Source of the DNA: DAOUEO01 sp963763495
GTDB taxonomy: Bacteria; Chloroflexota; Dehalococcoidia; DSTF01; JALHUB01
Assembly (NCBI GenBank): GCA_963763495.1
Contig: CAVXOY010000019.1
Span: 62,001 to 126,000, forward strand
Length of the DNA stretch: 64,000 nucleotides
Direction of reading: 5' to 3'
Shown here: piece after piece, positions 33,899 to 42,624 of the stretch
How the letters are laid out: each line of letters opens with the position of its first letter
How positions within the stretch are numbered: the first letter of the stretch is position 1
Position numbers and translations under genes: made by a program
Notes under the pieces: generated by a model
The model's input: only the letters and a program-made list of their open reading frames with translations
Database searches by the model: none
Told to the model about the DNA's origin: nothing

Positions 33899-34770
33899 CC
33901 GAGCCCTCCTCGACAGTGGCGGCTGGAGCGGGAGCCGCTGTGCGCCGCCGCCGTGCCTGCGGAGCGGCCGGAGCCTCCTCGACAGTGGCGGCTGGAGCGG
34001 GGGCCGCTGTGCGCCGCCGCCGTGCCCGCGGAGCGGGCTGACAGGGCGGCGGAGCGGGGGCTGTGCGCCGCCGCGTCCGCGGAGCGGGAGCCTGCTCGAG
34101 CAGGCTCAAGCGCCGGAATCGGCGCTCGGCGGCGCAGCGCCCTGTCGCCACCCCAAAGCTGCTCCGCCTTTCTCACCGCACCTACGGTCATCAGCAGGTG
34201 CTGGTGGGAAAGCATGTCCGATACGTTCAGATAGGGCGCCGGCAAGACCTTCACCCTCTCCAGGTTGCGGGCGCTCGTGACGATGTTCCTGTCAGTATCC
34301 TCAGTGACGAGGAGGGTCGAGCGCTCCAGCCCCAGATTCCCCAGCAGCGCCACCACATCCTTTGTTCGCGGCTTCTGAAGGCTCAGCATGCTTATCACCT
34401 GGAGAGAGCCGTCGGCGGCCTTAGCGGAGAGGACAGAGCGGATGGCCAGACGGCGCATCCGCTTGGGGAGGTGCTGACTGAAGCTGCGGGGCTTCGGGCC
34501 AAAGGCGATACCGCCGTGACGGATAGCAGGTGACCGGATGCTGCCCAGCCGGGCACGTCCCAATCCCTTCTGACGGCGTACCTTGGCGGTGCTCCCCGCG
34601 ACCTCGCCGCGCGTCTTGGTGCTGCCCGACCCGGCCCGCCGGTTGGCGAGCTGGGCCAGCAACGCCTGATGCACGACAGCGAGGTGCGGTCTGACACCAA
34701 AGACCAGGTCATCGGCCTTGATCGGCTCAACTTGCTTGCCTTCGGGACTGCGAACCGTGAGTTCCATCAT
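33891..34770 (-). CDS. rplD: 50S ribosomal protein L4 with Ala/Pro/Arg repeat tail (one frame break)
   Basis: The first ~210 residues are L4: DDLVFGVRPHLAVVHQALLAQLANRRAGSGSTKTRGEVAGST, QKGLGRARLGSIRSP, KRMRRLAIRSVLSAKA and LNVSDMLSHQHLLMTVGAVRKAEQLWG. After this the uninterrupted frame runs into rplW. Removing one base between about 34080 and 34150 instead gives a tail of Arg-rich and Ala/Pro-rich repeats (RRRRTAAPAPAATVEE twice) that ends at TAA 33891, exactly overlapping the rplW start. That solution (292 residues) is preferred. L4 lines the exit tunnel and in some bacteria represses the S10 operon. Confidence 0.9.
33904..34041. repeat. 69-base in-frame tandem repeat within rplD
   Basis: Two nearly identical 69-base copies (period measured between the CTCGACAGTGGCGG landmarks at 33910 and 33979), differing at a few bases, encode a 23-residue repeat. 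A degenerate third unit follows towards 34090. The period is a multiple of three and keeps the frame. Confidence 0.7.
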
Positions 34771-35558
34771 TCCTTATCGTCAGACTGCTCTTCAGGGGTC
34801 TCCGCCTCAGCGGGAGCCTCCTCGTTGACAGATGCTTCTTCTTCTCCGGCCTCCGCCTCCACCTCAACAGCCGTCTCTTCGACGACGGGCTCTTCCTCTT
34901 CGGCAACTGCTCGCTCTATGCCGGCGATGCTTGCGGGGGTCTTGGGCGACCGGCAGATGCGTAGGAGCCCATTCCTGGCGCCGGGGACCGCTCCCTCGAT
35001 GAGGAGGACCCCACGCGCCGGGTCGCTGTCCAGAACGAGCAGGTTGCGCACGGTGACGCGGTCGGCGCCCATGTGTCCGGCCATCCGCAGTCCTTTGACA
35101 ACCCGCCCAGGCGATGAGCCGGGGCCGATGGAGCCGGGAGCCCTCAGGCGGTCCGACTGGCCATGCGTGCGGGGGCCGCCGCGGAACCCGTGGCGCTTCA
35201 CCCCTCCGGCGAAGCCTTTGCCCTTGGATATCCCGGTGACATCCACGAAATCGCCGGCGTTGAAGAGCTCGGCGCTCACCTTTTGGCCCGCTTCCCACTG
35301 CGCGGCGTCATCGACCGAGAACTCCCGCAGATAGCGGAACTCGCCCGTCCCTTTTAGGTGACCCTTCATCGGTTGGTTGACCCGCTTGGTCGCGCCAAAT
35401 CCGAGCTGAACAGCGCTGTAGCCGTCCTTCCCCGGATTCTTGACCTGGACGACCGTGCAGGGGCCGGCTTCGACCACGGTAACGGGGTGAACTACACCCT
35501 TGCGGTCGAAGACCTGGGCCATGCCGATCTTCTTGCCAAGCAGGCCTACTATGCTCAT
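34767..35558 (-). CDS. rplC: 50S ribosomal protein L3 with acidic tail
   Basis: 263 residues. Canonical L3 to about residue 212: LLGKKIGMAQVFDRKGVVHPVTVVEAGPC, SKGKGFAGGVKRHGFRGGPRTHGQSDRLRAPGSIG and GRVVKGLRMAGHMGADRVTVRNL. The last roughly 45 residues are an acidic Glu/Ala tail (VEETAVEVEAEAGEEEASV). It overlaps rpsJ upstream by four bases and rplD downstream. Confidence 0.96.
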   Translation of the reverse strand: MSIVGLLGKKIGMAQVFDRKGVVHPVTVVEAGPCTVVQVKNPGKDGYSAVQLGFGATKRVNQPMKGHLKGTGEFRYLREFSVDDAAQWEAGQKVSAELFNAGDFVDVTGISKGKGFAGGVKRHGFRGGPRTHGQSDRLRAPGSIGPGSSPGRVVKGLRMAGHMGADRVTVRNLLVLDSDPARGVLLIEGAVPGARNGLLRICRSPKTPASIAGIERAVAEEEEPVVEETAVEVEAEAGEEEASVNEEAPAEAETPEEQSDDKE

Positions 35559-35869
35559 TGCAGTTTGATCTCAATGTCCACGCCGGCCGGCAATTGGAGC
35601 CTCATCAGCGTGTCTACGGTTTTTGACGTCGGCTCTAGGATGTCGATGAGCCGCTTGTGAGTGCGAATCTCGAATTGCTCTCGCGAGTCCTTGTCGATGA
35701 CCGGCGAGCGGATGACGCAGAACTTCTTCGTCACAGTGGGCAGGGGGATCGGCCCCGCCACGGCTGCCCCCGTTCGCTCAGCGGCCTCTACGATCTGGCT
35801 TGCCGACTGGTCGAGCAAGCGGTGATCGTAACCCTTTAGCCTAATCCGGATCTTCTGCTTTGTTGTCAT
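35555..35869 (-). CDS. rpsJ: 30S ribosomal protein S10
   Basis: 104 residues: QKIRIRLKGYDHRLLDQSASQIVEAAERTGA, VAGPIPLPT and SREQFEIRTHKRLIDILEPTSKTVDTLMRLQLPAGVDIEIKL are the S10/NusE signature. It is the first gene of the S10 block and follows fusA directly; there is no tuf gene in between. Confidence 0.97.
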   Translation of the reverse strand: MTTKQKIRIRLKGYDHRLLDQSASQIVEAAERTGAAVAGPIPLPTVTKKFCVIRSPVIDKDSREQFEIRTHKRLIDILEPTSKTVDTLMRLQLPAGVDIEIKLQ

Positions 35870-35914
35870 CTTCCAACCAGAGCGTCAGCTACGCTTTCGC
35901 CGGACTTCCGCACT

Positions 35915-38002
35915 CTAGGCGCGGACCGGATGCTTGACCTTGATGCCCAGCTTATCGACCACGCCGGGCGGCACTTCCTGATAGTGATCGAATTCCATGT
36001 TTTGCGTCGCGCGGCCCTGAGTCAGCGACCGCAGCTCCGTCGTATAGCCAAATGTCTCGGCCAGCGGCACGAGGGCGCGCACGGCCTGGATGTCGCCGCG
36101 GGCCTCGATGCCCAGCACGCGTCCCCGGCGCGAGTTCACGTCCCCCAGGACATCGCCGAAGAACTCCTCAGGCGTGAGGACCTCCACCTTCATGATAGGC
36201 TCCAAGAGAATGGCGTCGCCCTTGTTAAGGGCCTTCTTGATCGCCATCGAGCCCGCGGTCCGGAAAGCCATCTCCGAGGAGTCCACGTCATGATAGCTGC
36301 CGTCGACCAAGGCTACACCGATATCGATAACCGGGTAGCCGGCCAGAATGCCGCTCTCCAGCGCCTCTTTCACCCCTGCCGCCACCGCCGGTATGTACTC
36401 CCGCGGGATGACCCCGCCGGTCGTCTTGTCGACGAACTCGTAACCCAACCCTCGCTCGCGGGGCTCGACCTCCAACCAGACGTCGCCGTACTGACCCCGG
36501 CCACCGCTCTGGCGAATGAAGCGCCCCTCGACGCGGCTGGGTGAGGTGATCGTCTCCTTGTAGGCGACCTCGGGCCTGCCCACGTTGGCGTCCACGCGGA
36601 ACTCACGCAGCATGCGGTCGACGATGACCTCGAGGTGCAACTCGCCCATGCCCGAGATAATCGTCTGGCCGGTCTCCTGGTCGTAGCGAATGCGGAAAGT
36701 CGGGTCTTCTTCGGCGAGGCGGTTCAGGGTCTCACCCATCCGGTCCTGGTCGTCCTTCGTCTTCGGTTCGATGGCGACGGAGATGACAGGCTCGGGGAAG
36801 GATATCGTCTCCAGGATGACGGGGTGCGCCTTGTCGCAGAGGGTGTCACCGGTGAAGGTGTTCTTGAGGCCGACGGCGGCAACGATGTCGCCGGCCGAGA
36901 CGGACTCCACGTCCTCGCGGTGGTTGGCGTGCATCCGCAACAGGCGGCCCAGCCTCTCTCTTTCGTCCCGCGTAGCGTTGTAGATCGTCGCCCCGGTCTG
37001 AACGTGGCCGCTGTAGACGCGGAAGTAGGCGAGCCGCCCGACAAAGGGGTCGGCGACGATCTTGAAGGCGAGCGCGGTGAAGGGCTCTTCGTCGTCAGCA
37101 GCCCGCTCCACGGTCTGGTCTGTTCTGGGATTAATGCCTGTGACAGGGCGGACATCGACGGGAGCGGGAAGGTAGTCGACGATGGCGTCGAGGAGCGGCT
37201 GCACGCCCTTGTTGCGGAGGGCGGAGCCGCACATGACGGGGGTGATGGAGCCAGCGAGGGTCGCTCGGCGCAACGCCTTCTTCAGCTCGGTGGCGCTTAC
37301 GGCATGCCCTTCGACATAGTTGATCATCGTCTGGTGGTCCACTTCCCCCAGTTTCTCAATCATCTCCTCCCGGTAGCGGGCGCGGAGCTCGGCGTATTGC
37401 TCGGGCACCGGCACCACGTCGGGGTTCTCATGGCTTTCGGCAGGGAAGTACCAGGCCCGGTCCTCCACAAGGTCGATGACTCCCTCGAAGGAGGACTCGA
37501 CGCCCATAGGTATCTGGATCGCGACAGGCTGGCCGTTCAGACGGGCCTTGATCGCCTCGATGGTGCGCCAGTAATCGGCGCCGAGGCGGTCCATCTTGTT
37601 CACGAAGCAGATGCGGGGGACACCGTAGTGGTCGGCCTGACGCCAGACCGTCTCCGACTGGGGCTCGACGCCGGCGACGGCATCAAAAACGACGACGCCG
37701 CCATCGAGGACGCGCAGGCTGCGCTCGACCTCAACGGTGAAGTCGACGTGGCCCGGGGTGTCGATGATGTTGATCTGGTGGTCGAGCCACTCGGCGGTGG
37801 TGGCGGCGGCGGTGATAGTGATTCCCCGCTCGCGCTCCTGGGCCATCCAGTCCATGACGGCGGTCCCCTCATGGACCTCACCTATCTTGTAGGTGCGGCC
37901 CGTGTAATAGAGGATCCGCTCGGTCACGGTGGTCTTACCGGCATCGATATGGGCAATGATACCGATATTGCGGACGCGCTCGATAGGATATTGCCTACCC
38001 AT
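35915..38002 (-). CDS. fusA: Elongation factor G
   Basis: 695 residues from ATG 38002 (MGRQYPIERVRNIGIIAHIDAGKTTVTERIL). The GTPase motifs are AHIDAGKTT, DTPGH and NKMD. Domain II, the domain III LAEEDPTFRIRYDQETGQTIISGMGELHLEV and the domain IV loop with GGRGQYGDVWLEVEP and DGSYHDVDSSEMAFRTAGSMAI are in order. It catalyses translocation and ribosome recycling. The 14 codons upstream of 38002 are not part of conserved EF-G. Confidence 0.97.
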   Translation of the reverse strand: MGRQYPIERVRNIGIIAHIDAGKTTVTERILYYTGRTYKIGEVHEGTAVMDWMAQERERGITITAAATTAEWLDHQINIIDTPGHVDFTVEVERSLRVLDGGVVVFDAVAGVEPQSETVWRQADHYGVPRICFVNKMDRLGADYWRTIEAIKARLNGQPVAIQIPMGVESSFEGVIDLVEDRAWYFPAESHENPDVVPVPEQYAELRARYREEMIEKLGEVDHQTMINYVEGHAVSATELKKALRRATLAGSITPVMCGSALRNKGVQPLLDAIVDYLPAPVDVRPVTGINPRTDQTVERAADDEEPFTALAFKIVADPFVGRLAYFRVYSGHVQTGATIYNATRDERERLGRLLRMHANHREDVESVSAGDIVAAVGLKNTFTGDTLCDKAHPVILETISFPEPVISVAIEPKTKDDQDRMGETLNRLAEEDPTFRIRYDQETGQTIISGMGELHLEVIVDRMLREFRVDANVGRPEVAYKETITSPSRVEGRFIRQSGGRGQYGDVWLEVEPRERGLGYEFVDKTTGGVIPREYIPAVAAGVKEALESGILAGYPVIDIGVALVDGSYHDVDSSEMAFRTAGSMAIKKALNKGDAILLEPIMKVEVLTPEEFFGDVLGDVNSRRGRVLGIEARGDIQAVRALVPLAETFGYTTELRSLTQGRATQNMEFDHYQEVPPGVVDKLGIKVKHPVRA

Positions 38003-38113
38003 GACTTCGGTCCCGCGACGAGCGGGTTTTGTTACTATGACCAATTCTCCAAACCAACGAAAACTAAGGACGCTGACTCCATCCGCCGTGACGGAGGGAG
38101 CGATCTCGAACGG

Positions 38114-38584
38114 TTACCAGCGATAGTGGACGAAGGCGCGGTTGGCCTCGGCCATACGGTGGGTATCTTCCTTCTTCTTGACGGTGGCGCCCTGCCCGGA
38201 GGCGGCGTCCATCAGCTCAGCGGCCAGCTTCTCCGCCATCGTCTTGCCCTTGCGGGCGCGGGCGGCGTTGATGAGCCAGCGCACGGCGAGGGCGTTGCGG
38301 CGCTCGGGCCGTATGTCGACGGGCACCTGGTAGGTGGCGCCACCGACGCGCCGGGGCTTCACCTCGACGACGGGGGTGACGTTGCGCAGGGCCTGCTCGA
38401 AGGCGTCGAGGGGGCTGCGGTGCATCTGGGACTCGAGGATGTCCAGCGCCTGGTAAGTCAGGCGCTCGGCCACGCTCTTCTTGCCGCCGCGCATGACCTT
38501 GTTGATGAACATGGTCAGGCCCTGGCTCCCGTACTTGGCGTCCGGTGGCACTTCCCGTCTAACGACTCTTGCCCGCCTCGGCAT
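38114..38584 (-). CDS. rpsG: 30S ribosomal protein S7
   Basis: 156 residues: MPRRARVVRREVPPDAKYGSQGLTMFINKVMRGGKKSVAERLTYQALDIL, RRVGGATYQVPVDIRPERRNALAVRWLINAARARKGKTMAEKLA, and the tail HRMAEANRAFVHYRW are all present. Confidence 0.97.
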   Translation of the reverse strand: MPRRARVVRREVPPDAKYGSQGLTMFINKVMRGGKKSVAERLTYQALDILESQMHRSPLDAFEQALRNVTPVVEVKPRRVGGATYQVPVDIRPERRNALAVRWLINAARARKGKTMAEKLAAELMDAASGQGATVKKKEDTHRMAEANRAFVHYRW

Positions 38585-38604
38585 TCTCTTCCTCCAACGA
38601 CTCG

Positions 38605-39027
38605 CTAGCCGGACTTAGCCGCCCTGCGAGTGCCATACTTGCTGCGGCCGCGGTTGCGACCCTCGACTCCCAGGGAGTCGAGGGCACCGCGGATGATGTG
38701 ATAGCGCACACCCGGCAGGTCTTTGACACGGCCCCCACGGATGAGCACCGCGGAGTGCTCCTGAAGGGTGTGGCCCTCGCCGGGGATGTAGGCGGTCACC
38801 TCGATGCCGTTAGTAAGGCGAACCCGCGCGATCTTGCGAAGGGCGGAGTTCGGCTTTTTCGGGGTCATCGTGCGCACCTGCGTGCAGACGCCCCGCTTCT
38901 GGGGGGAGCCGTCACCGCGGTCGGTGCGATTTTTCAGGGCGTTGTAGGTGAAGCGCAGGGCAGGAGCTTTGGTCTTCTTGACCAGCTTCTTGCGGCCCTT
39001 CCTCACCAGTTGGTTTATCGTAGGCAA
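38605..39027 (-). CDS. rpsL: 30S ribosomal protein S12
   Basis: 140 residues from a TTG start at 39027 (LPTINQLVRKGRKK) preceded by AAGGGAGA. The alternative longer frame to 39162 covers the leader and is not S12-like. QKRGVCTQVRTMTPKKPNSALRKIARVRLTNGIEVTAYIPGEGHTLQEHSAVLIRGGRVKDLPGVRYHIIRG is canonical, with KPNSA lysine of streptomycin-type sensitivity retained. Confidence 0.96.
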   Translation of the reverse strand: MPTINQLVRKGRKKLVKKTKAPALRFTYNALKNRTDRGDGSPQKRGVCTQVRTMTPKKPNSALRKIARVRLTNGIEVTAYIPGEGHTLQEHSAVLIRGGRVKDLPGVRYHIIRGALDSLGVEGRNRGRSKYGTRRAAKSG

Positions 39028-39213
39028 CCCGCTTGTCTCCCTTGTGCTGAACCTACCAGGAACCGTCTTTTGGACAACGCAAAAGGTCGAAAACCCTATT
39101 ACTGAGCCAGTACGGCGTGGTGGGCACCAGTGGTATCCGCCACTATCGCCGACCGTAGTCACTTTAAGGTCTTTCGACCCGTTGCAGCGCCGGCTAGGGA
39201 TCGCGCGGCGCCA
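39028..39213 (-). promoter_or_regulatory. Structured 5' leader of the str operon
   Basis: About 186 bases separate the predicted transcription start from rpsL. The leader contains GGTC-GAAA-GACC (39168-39179), a GNRA-capped hairpin set inside a longer GCCG...CGGC pairing, and AGTGG/CCACT around a 6-base loop (near 39130-39146). A long folded leader before a ribosomal operon may be a protein-binding autoregulatory site. I recognise no named leader family. Confidence 0.4.
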
Positions 39214-39220
39214 AAAAGTA

Positions 39221-39250
39221 ACTTTACTAGAAACCGTATACAGATGTCAA
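39221..39250 (-). promoter_or_regulatory. Promoter of the str-S10-spc-alpha superoperon
   Basis: On the minus strand TTGACA (39250-39245) and TAAAGT (39226-39221) are 18 bases apart. No other strong promoter was noticed within the ribosomal block, where intergenic gaps are mostly under 80 bases. Confidence 0.65.
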
Positions 39251-39313
39251 GCTTTATGGCGAGTAATTCTTCTCTTGCCCGCCCGACGCGCAAGACAGCC
39301 GGCAATCGATGCG

Positions 39314-39772
39314 TCACGATGAGGGGGACTCGGCGAGAAGCTCGCGGACGACGGCGCTGATCTCGCCCCCCTCGGCGCGCCCGGCAAGCTGCTTCACGAG
39401 CACCGGCATGACCTTGCCGATGTCGCGCGGGCCCTGAGCGCCGACCTCGGCGATGACCTTGCGGGCGGCCGCCGTTATCTCGTCGCGGGAGACGGCGGCG
39501 GGCAGGTAGGCGTCGAGAACGGCCGCCTCCGCCTCTTCGCGCTCGACGAGGTCGGGGCGGTTCCCTTTGCGGAACTCCTCAGCGCTCTCCCGCCGCTGCT
39601 TCGCCTGCTTGGCGATGACGGCCAGGGTGCCGCTATCGTCCAGAGCCGCGCCCTTCTCGATCTCGGCGTTGTGGACGACCGCCATGAGGAGGCGGAGGGT
39701 GCGCTTGCGGACGTCGTCGCCCTCTCTCAGCGCCTGCTTCAAGTCGTCGGATAGCTTATCTTTTAGAGACAC
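39314..39772 (-). CDS. yqeY: GatB/YqeY domain-containing protein
   Basis: 152 residues. LKDKLSDDLKQALREGDDVRKRTLRLLMAVVHNAEIEKG and the C-terminal helical domain LPAAVSRDEITAAARKVIAEVGAQGPRDIGKVMPVLVKQLAGRAEGGEISAVVRELL are typical of YqeY. It is the free-standing relative of the tRNA-binding tail of GatB. Its job is not established; it is commonly next to rpsU, as here. Confidence 0.94.
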   Translation of the reverse strand: MSLKDKLSDDLKQALREGDDVRKRTLRLLMAVVHNAEIEKGAALDDSGTLAVIAKQAKQRRESAEEFRKGNRPDLVEREEAEAAVLDAYLPAAVSRDEITAAARKVIAEVGAQGPRDIGKVMPVLVKQLAGRAEGGEISAVVRELLAESPSS

Positions 39773-39814
39773 AGAAGACTCCCGATTCCCCGTACGGAGA
39801 GTCGCCGGTGATAC

Positions 39815-39991
39815 CTAGCGCGCGCTCTTGCGCCGTTTGGCGGCGGCTTTTCTCTTGCGCCTGACGCTCGGCTTTTCGAACCGCTCGCGGCGGCGGGCCT
39901 CGGAGAGGATGCCGTACTGCTGCACCTTGCGGTTGAAGCGCCGCAGCGCCGCCTCGAAGCTCTCGTTTTGGTTGACGACTACCTCTACCAC
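39815..39991 (-). CDS. rpsU: 30S ribosomal protein S21
   Basis: 58 residues from GTG 39991: VEVVVNQNESFEAALRRFNRKVQQYGILSEARRRERFEKPSVRRKRKAAAKRR. The arginine/lysine-rich helix and KP motif are diagnostic. A near-perfect promoter lies upstream and yqeY follows, probably in one transcript. Confidence 0.95.
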   Translation of the reverse strand: MVEVVVNQNESFEAALRRFNRKVQQYGILSEARRRERFEKPSVRRKRKAAAKRRKSAR

Positions 39992-40050
39992 CTTAGATGT
40001 GCCCCTTCACCTGAGGTTCGTCGCGGAGCTTAGGTTGGACTCGCTCGGCG

Positions 40051-40080
40051 ATTATAGTTAAGTGGCGAGATTGGTGTCAA
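40051..40080 (-). promoter_or_regulatory. Promoter of rpsU-yqeY
   Basis: TTGACA (40080-40075) and TATAAT (40056-40051) on the minus strand with an 18-base spacer; both hexamers match consensus exactly. Confidence 0.8.
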
Positions 40081-40139
40081 GAAGTGGCACGGAGGCAAAG
40101 ATGGCTCACTCATGGCCGGCCGAGCGGTCAAGAAAGGGC

Positions 40140-40163
40140 GGGGGGCGCTTGCCAGCGCCCCCC
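40140..40163 (-). terminator. Terminator after the multicopper oxidase gene
   Basis: A 10-base-pair stem, GGGGGGCGCT with AGCGCCCCCC around a 4-base loop, begins 24 bases after the oxidase stop. On the minus strand it is followed by GCCCTTTCTTG, a short T-rich tail. Confidence 0.7.
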
Positions 40164-40187
40164 GGTTTGGAGATGTTCCTTGCTCCC

Positions 40188-42152
40188 CTACGGCACGACC
40201 TGTTGGGGGCGCATCATCTCGTTGTCTTCGTGGTCGACGATGTGACAGTGCCAGACATATCCGGGACCTGTGGTCGGATCGAAGGGGTAGGTGTTGACTC
40301 CAGGAGTCGCGCCCCCGACGGCGACATCCTGCGGCGCATAGCGCACTACGATCCTGGTGACCTCACCCGGGTACATGATGACTGTGTCCTTCCACCCCGC
40401 CTCGTTGGGCAGGGCAGCTTTGGCCGCGCCCTGCAGGAACGGCGTAACGTCGGGGTTGCCACCGAGTTTCGGCGTGCTGTTGTACAGCGCGGGAGGACCA
40501 TAGGCCGGTTGATAGGCGCCCGTGGGGAAAGCGGCGTTGTAGACCTTCATGTACTTGGTCATGTTGAAGGCCCGGCGACTGATCAACTGGTACTGCACCA
40601 GGTGCAGGTGAATCGGATGGGCATCGGCCGTCAGATTGACGATCTCCCACACTTCAGTCGAGCCCACCCGCGGCAGCTCAGTCACGCCGCCAGCGTTGGG
40701 CGACATAGTCCCGTCCCACTTGGTGTTGTTGACCAGCACTTCCAGGGGTCCGCCCATACCCATGACCTCGTTGAGGGTCAGTTGCCGCGTGACGTCGGGT
40801 GTGACGCCCGCAGCCAGCGCCCCGCCGCTCGCCAACCTGATTAGGGGGGTCCTGAGGGCAGCGCCGGTCGCCGGGTCGTAGGTGGTGTCGCTGACTGTGC
40901 CAGTTCCTACCCGCAACTCCATTACCTGGCCAACTGTCTGGGGGTCAGGCGCTGTTCCTTTGGGGAACGGCCCCTTCGCGCTATTGACCATCGTAAGCGT
41001 CTGTCCCTGGTAGCCCGCGAAGTCGATTATGATGTCCGCTCGCTCGCCGGGACCGAGAAGGAGGCGCGGCGAGCCGGCGACGGCCGGATCGTTCAACTTC
41101 ACAGGCACATCAAGGAGGCCACCGTCAGTGCCGATCTGCCAGAATGCCGGCCCCGGCGTCTTGGCTAGGCGGTTCATTAGCCGCAGTTCCCAGAAGCGAG
41201 CGTTGGCGCCATTCACGATGCGGAAGCGATAGCGCCTGGGCTCAACATTAAGGTAGGGCCAGGTCTTCCCGTTCACCACTACCACATCGCCGAAGAACTC
41301 CGGCACCCAGTAGGGATGCTCGGGATTGATGCCAACGTCCGGGAAGAGCAATTGCCCATTCGAATCGAGCATCTTGTCCTGGATAGCCAGCTCTATCTCG
41401 TAGTTCCCCGCCGGCAGGCCGATCGGGTTGTTGGGCAGGCCGGTGTCACGATTGTCCCTGATGAGGTAGAAGCCCGCGAGACCGGCGTAGAGGTTAAGGC
41501 GTGTCGCTCCGAGCGTGTGATCGTGGAAGAACAGCGTGGTGGCCTCCTGGCTATTGGGGTAGACGTAGGTGTCGGTCACGTAGCCCTCGCCGGTGTAGGT
41601 CAGGCCGGGGGTAAACCAGGAGTCGGGGCCACCGTCGAACGCCGACGGAACCTCGCCGCCGTGGAGGTGGACGACCGCCGGAACAGGCCCGTCATAGGGA
41701 GCCAGGCTGCCATGCTCCATAAGCGGGTCGGCCCAATGCAGCGTTTGATCCACGGTAAGATACGGCTGGAGCGCTGGGCTCACGAGGCTGTTAACGTACC
41801 GAACGGTGGTCGGAGTGCCCTTTTGGGCCTCAATAGTGAAGGCGGGGTAAAGGGGGCCATAGCTGTTCGCGCCGTCGGAGATGCCGTAGCCCCAAACCCT
41901 GGTCTGAGGGAATGCTGCCGGCAGAACCTGCTGCATGAACTCGGACATCGTGACTGTAAGGTCCGTGCCGGTGACCCTTGTGCCAACAAACGATGGCAGG
42001 GGATCGACGTACTTGGGAATCGCGCTTCCCGGCAGCGGGATCTGCGGTACTTGCACGGAAGCCGCGGCGCGTTTCTCCATGAGCCTCCACGGCAAAACCA
42101 ACGTCCCAGCCGTTAGCGTACTGACTTTCAGGAATTGTCTTCGGCTTAGCAT
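40188..42152 (-). CDS. Tat-exported multicopper oxidase
   Basis: 654 residues from ATG 42152, with a strong AGGAGG at 42159-42164. The N-terminus MLSRRQFLKVSTLTAGTLVL is a twin-arginine signal peptide. The copper ligands of a three-cupredoxin oxidase are present: HLHGGEVPSAFDGG and FFHDHTLGATRLN in domain 1, HPIHLHLVQYQLI and VWHCHIVDHEDNEMMRP near the end (type 1 site with Cys-His-His-Met). It resembles CotA/bilirubin-oxidase-like enzymes, which oxidise phenols, bilirubin or Mn(II)/Cu(I). The substrate cannot be told. It stands alone between a terminator and a 470-base upstream gap. Confidence 0.94.
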   Translation of the reverse strand: MLSRRQFLKVSTLTAGTLVLPWRLMEKRAAASVQVPQIPLPGSAIPKYVDPLPSFVGTRVTGTDLTVTMSEFMQQVLPAAFPQTRVWGYGISDGANSYGPLYPAFTIEAQKGTPTTVRYVNSLVSPALQPYLTVDQTLHWADPLMEHGSLAPYDGPVPAVVHLHGGEVPSAFDGGPDSWFTPGLTYTGEGYVTDTYVYPNSQEATTLFFHDHTLGATRLNLYAGLAGFYLIRDNRDTGLPNNPIGLPAGNYEIELAIQDKMLDSNGQLLFPDVGINPEHPYWVPEFFGDVVVVNGKTWPYLNVEPRRYRFRIVNGANARFWELRLMNRLAKTPGPAFWQIGTDGGLLDVPVKLNDPAVAGSPRLLLGPGERADIIIDFAGYQGQTLTMVNSAKGPFPKGTAPDPQTVGQVMELRVGTGTVSDTTYDPATGAALRTPLIRLASGGALAAGVTPDVTRQLTLNEVMGMGGPLEVLVNNTKWDGTMSPNAGGVTELPRVGSTEVWEIVNLTADAHPIHLHLVQYQLISRRAFNMTKYMKVYNAAFPTGAYQPAYGPPALYNSTPKLGGNPDVTPFLQGAAKAALPNEAGWKDTVIMYPGEVTRIVVRYAPQDVAVGGATPGVNTYPFDPTTGPGYVWHCHIVDHEDNEMMRPQQVVP

Positions 42153-42624
42153 GGTTAACCTCCTTTGGCTAGAGTCCAACTAGCCACTGGGCAGAGCAGA
42201 TTATGGCAATATACTCTGCAACAATAGTCATAAGAGGAAGTCTATGCGGAGAATGTGAAAGTAATATGAACTCCGGCGCGTTATCCGTGACGTTACCGTG
42301 AACGGACAGAGAACGACCCAACTCCATACTTCACCTTTGCTGCGTCTCGCTTCCTCCTTCGCGGCTGCACGTCAAACGTGCAGGTCACAACCTCGTCATC
42401 AAGGTAAGCCTCCTTTCTATCAGTCTCCCAAGGGAGCCGACTTCCGCTGATAGAACGTCAACCTCATAGTCCGACATGGAAGAGGATGATGTCTGTGAAC
42501 CGGCTAACGCTGGAGCAACCTGTCGTGTGCATGTCGCAGAGGCGCGGCTGCGGCCTCAGCCCGAGGGCTGAGCGAGGACGACTGTCGGGCAGGGATGCCC
42601 ACCTGAGGAATTACGAGGATGAGA
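42153..42624. other. Intergenic region upstream of the oxidase
   Basis: A 470-base gap with no convincing gene. The left part is AT-rich compared with the surroundings and includes CATAAT-like -10 candidates on the minus strand. Two hairpins are seen: CTGCACGT-CAA-ACGTGCAG at 42365-42383 and CTCAGCC-CGAG-GGCTGAG at 42555-42572. Neither has a T tail. They could be operator or mRNA end structures. Confidence 0.4.

Noticed and set aside
36635..38608. A 657-codon open frame on the plus strand opposite fusA and rpsG
   Set aside because: Its translation is low-complexity and shadow-like, whereas the other strand encodes conserved EF-G and S7. Long antisense frames are expected in GC-rich coding DNA.
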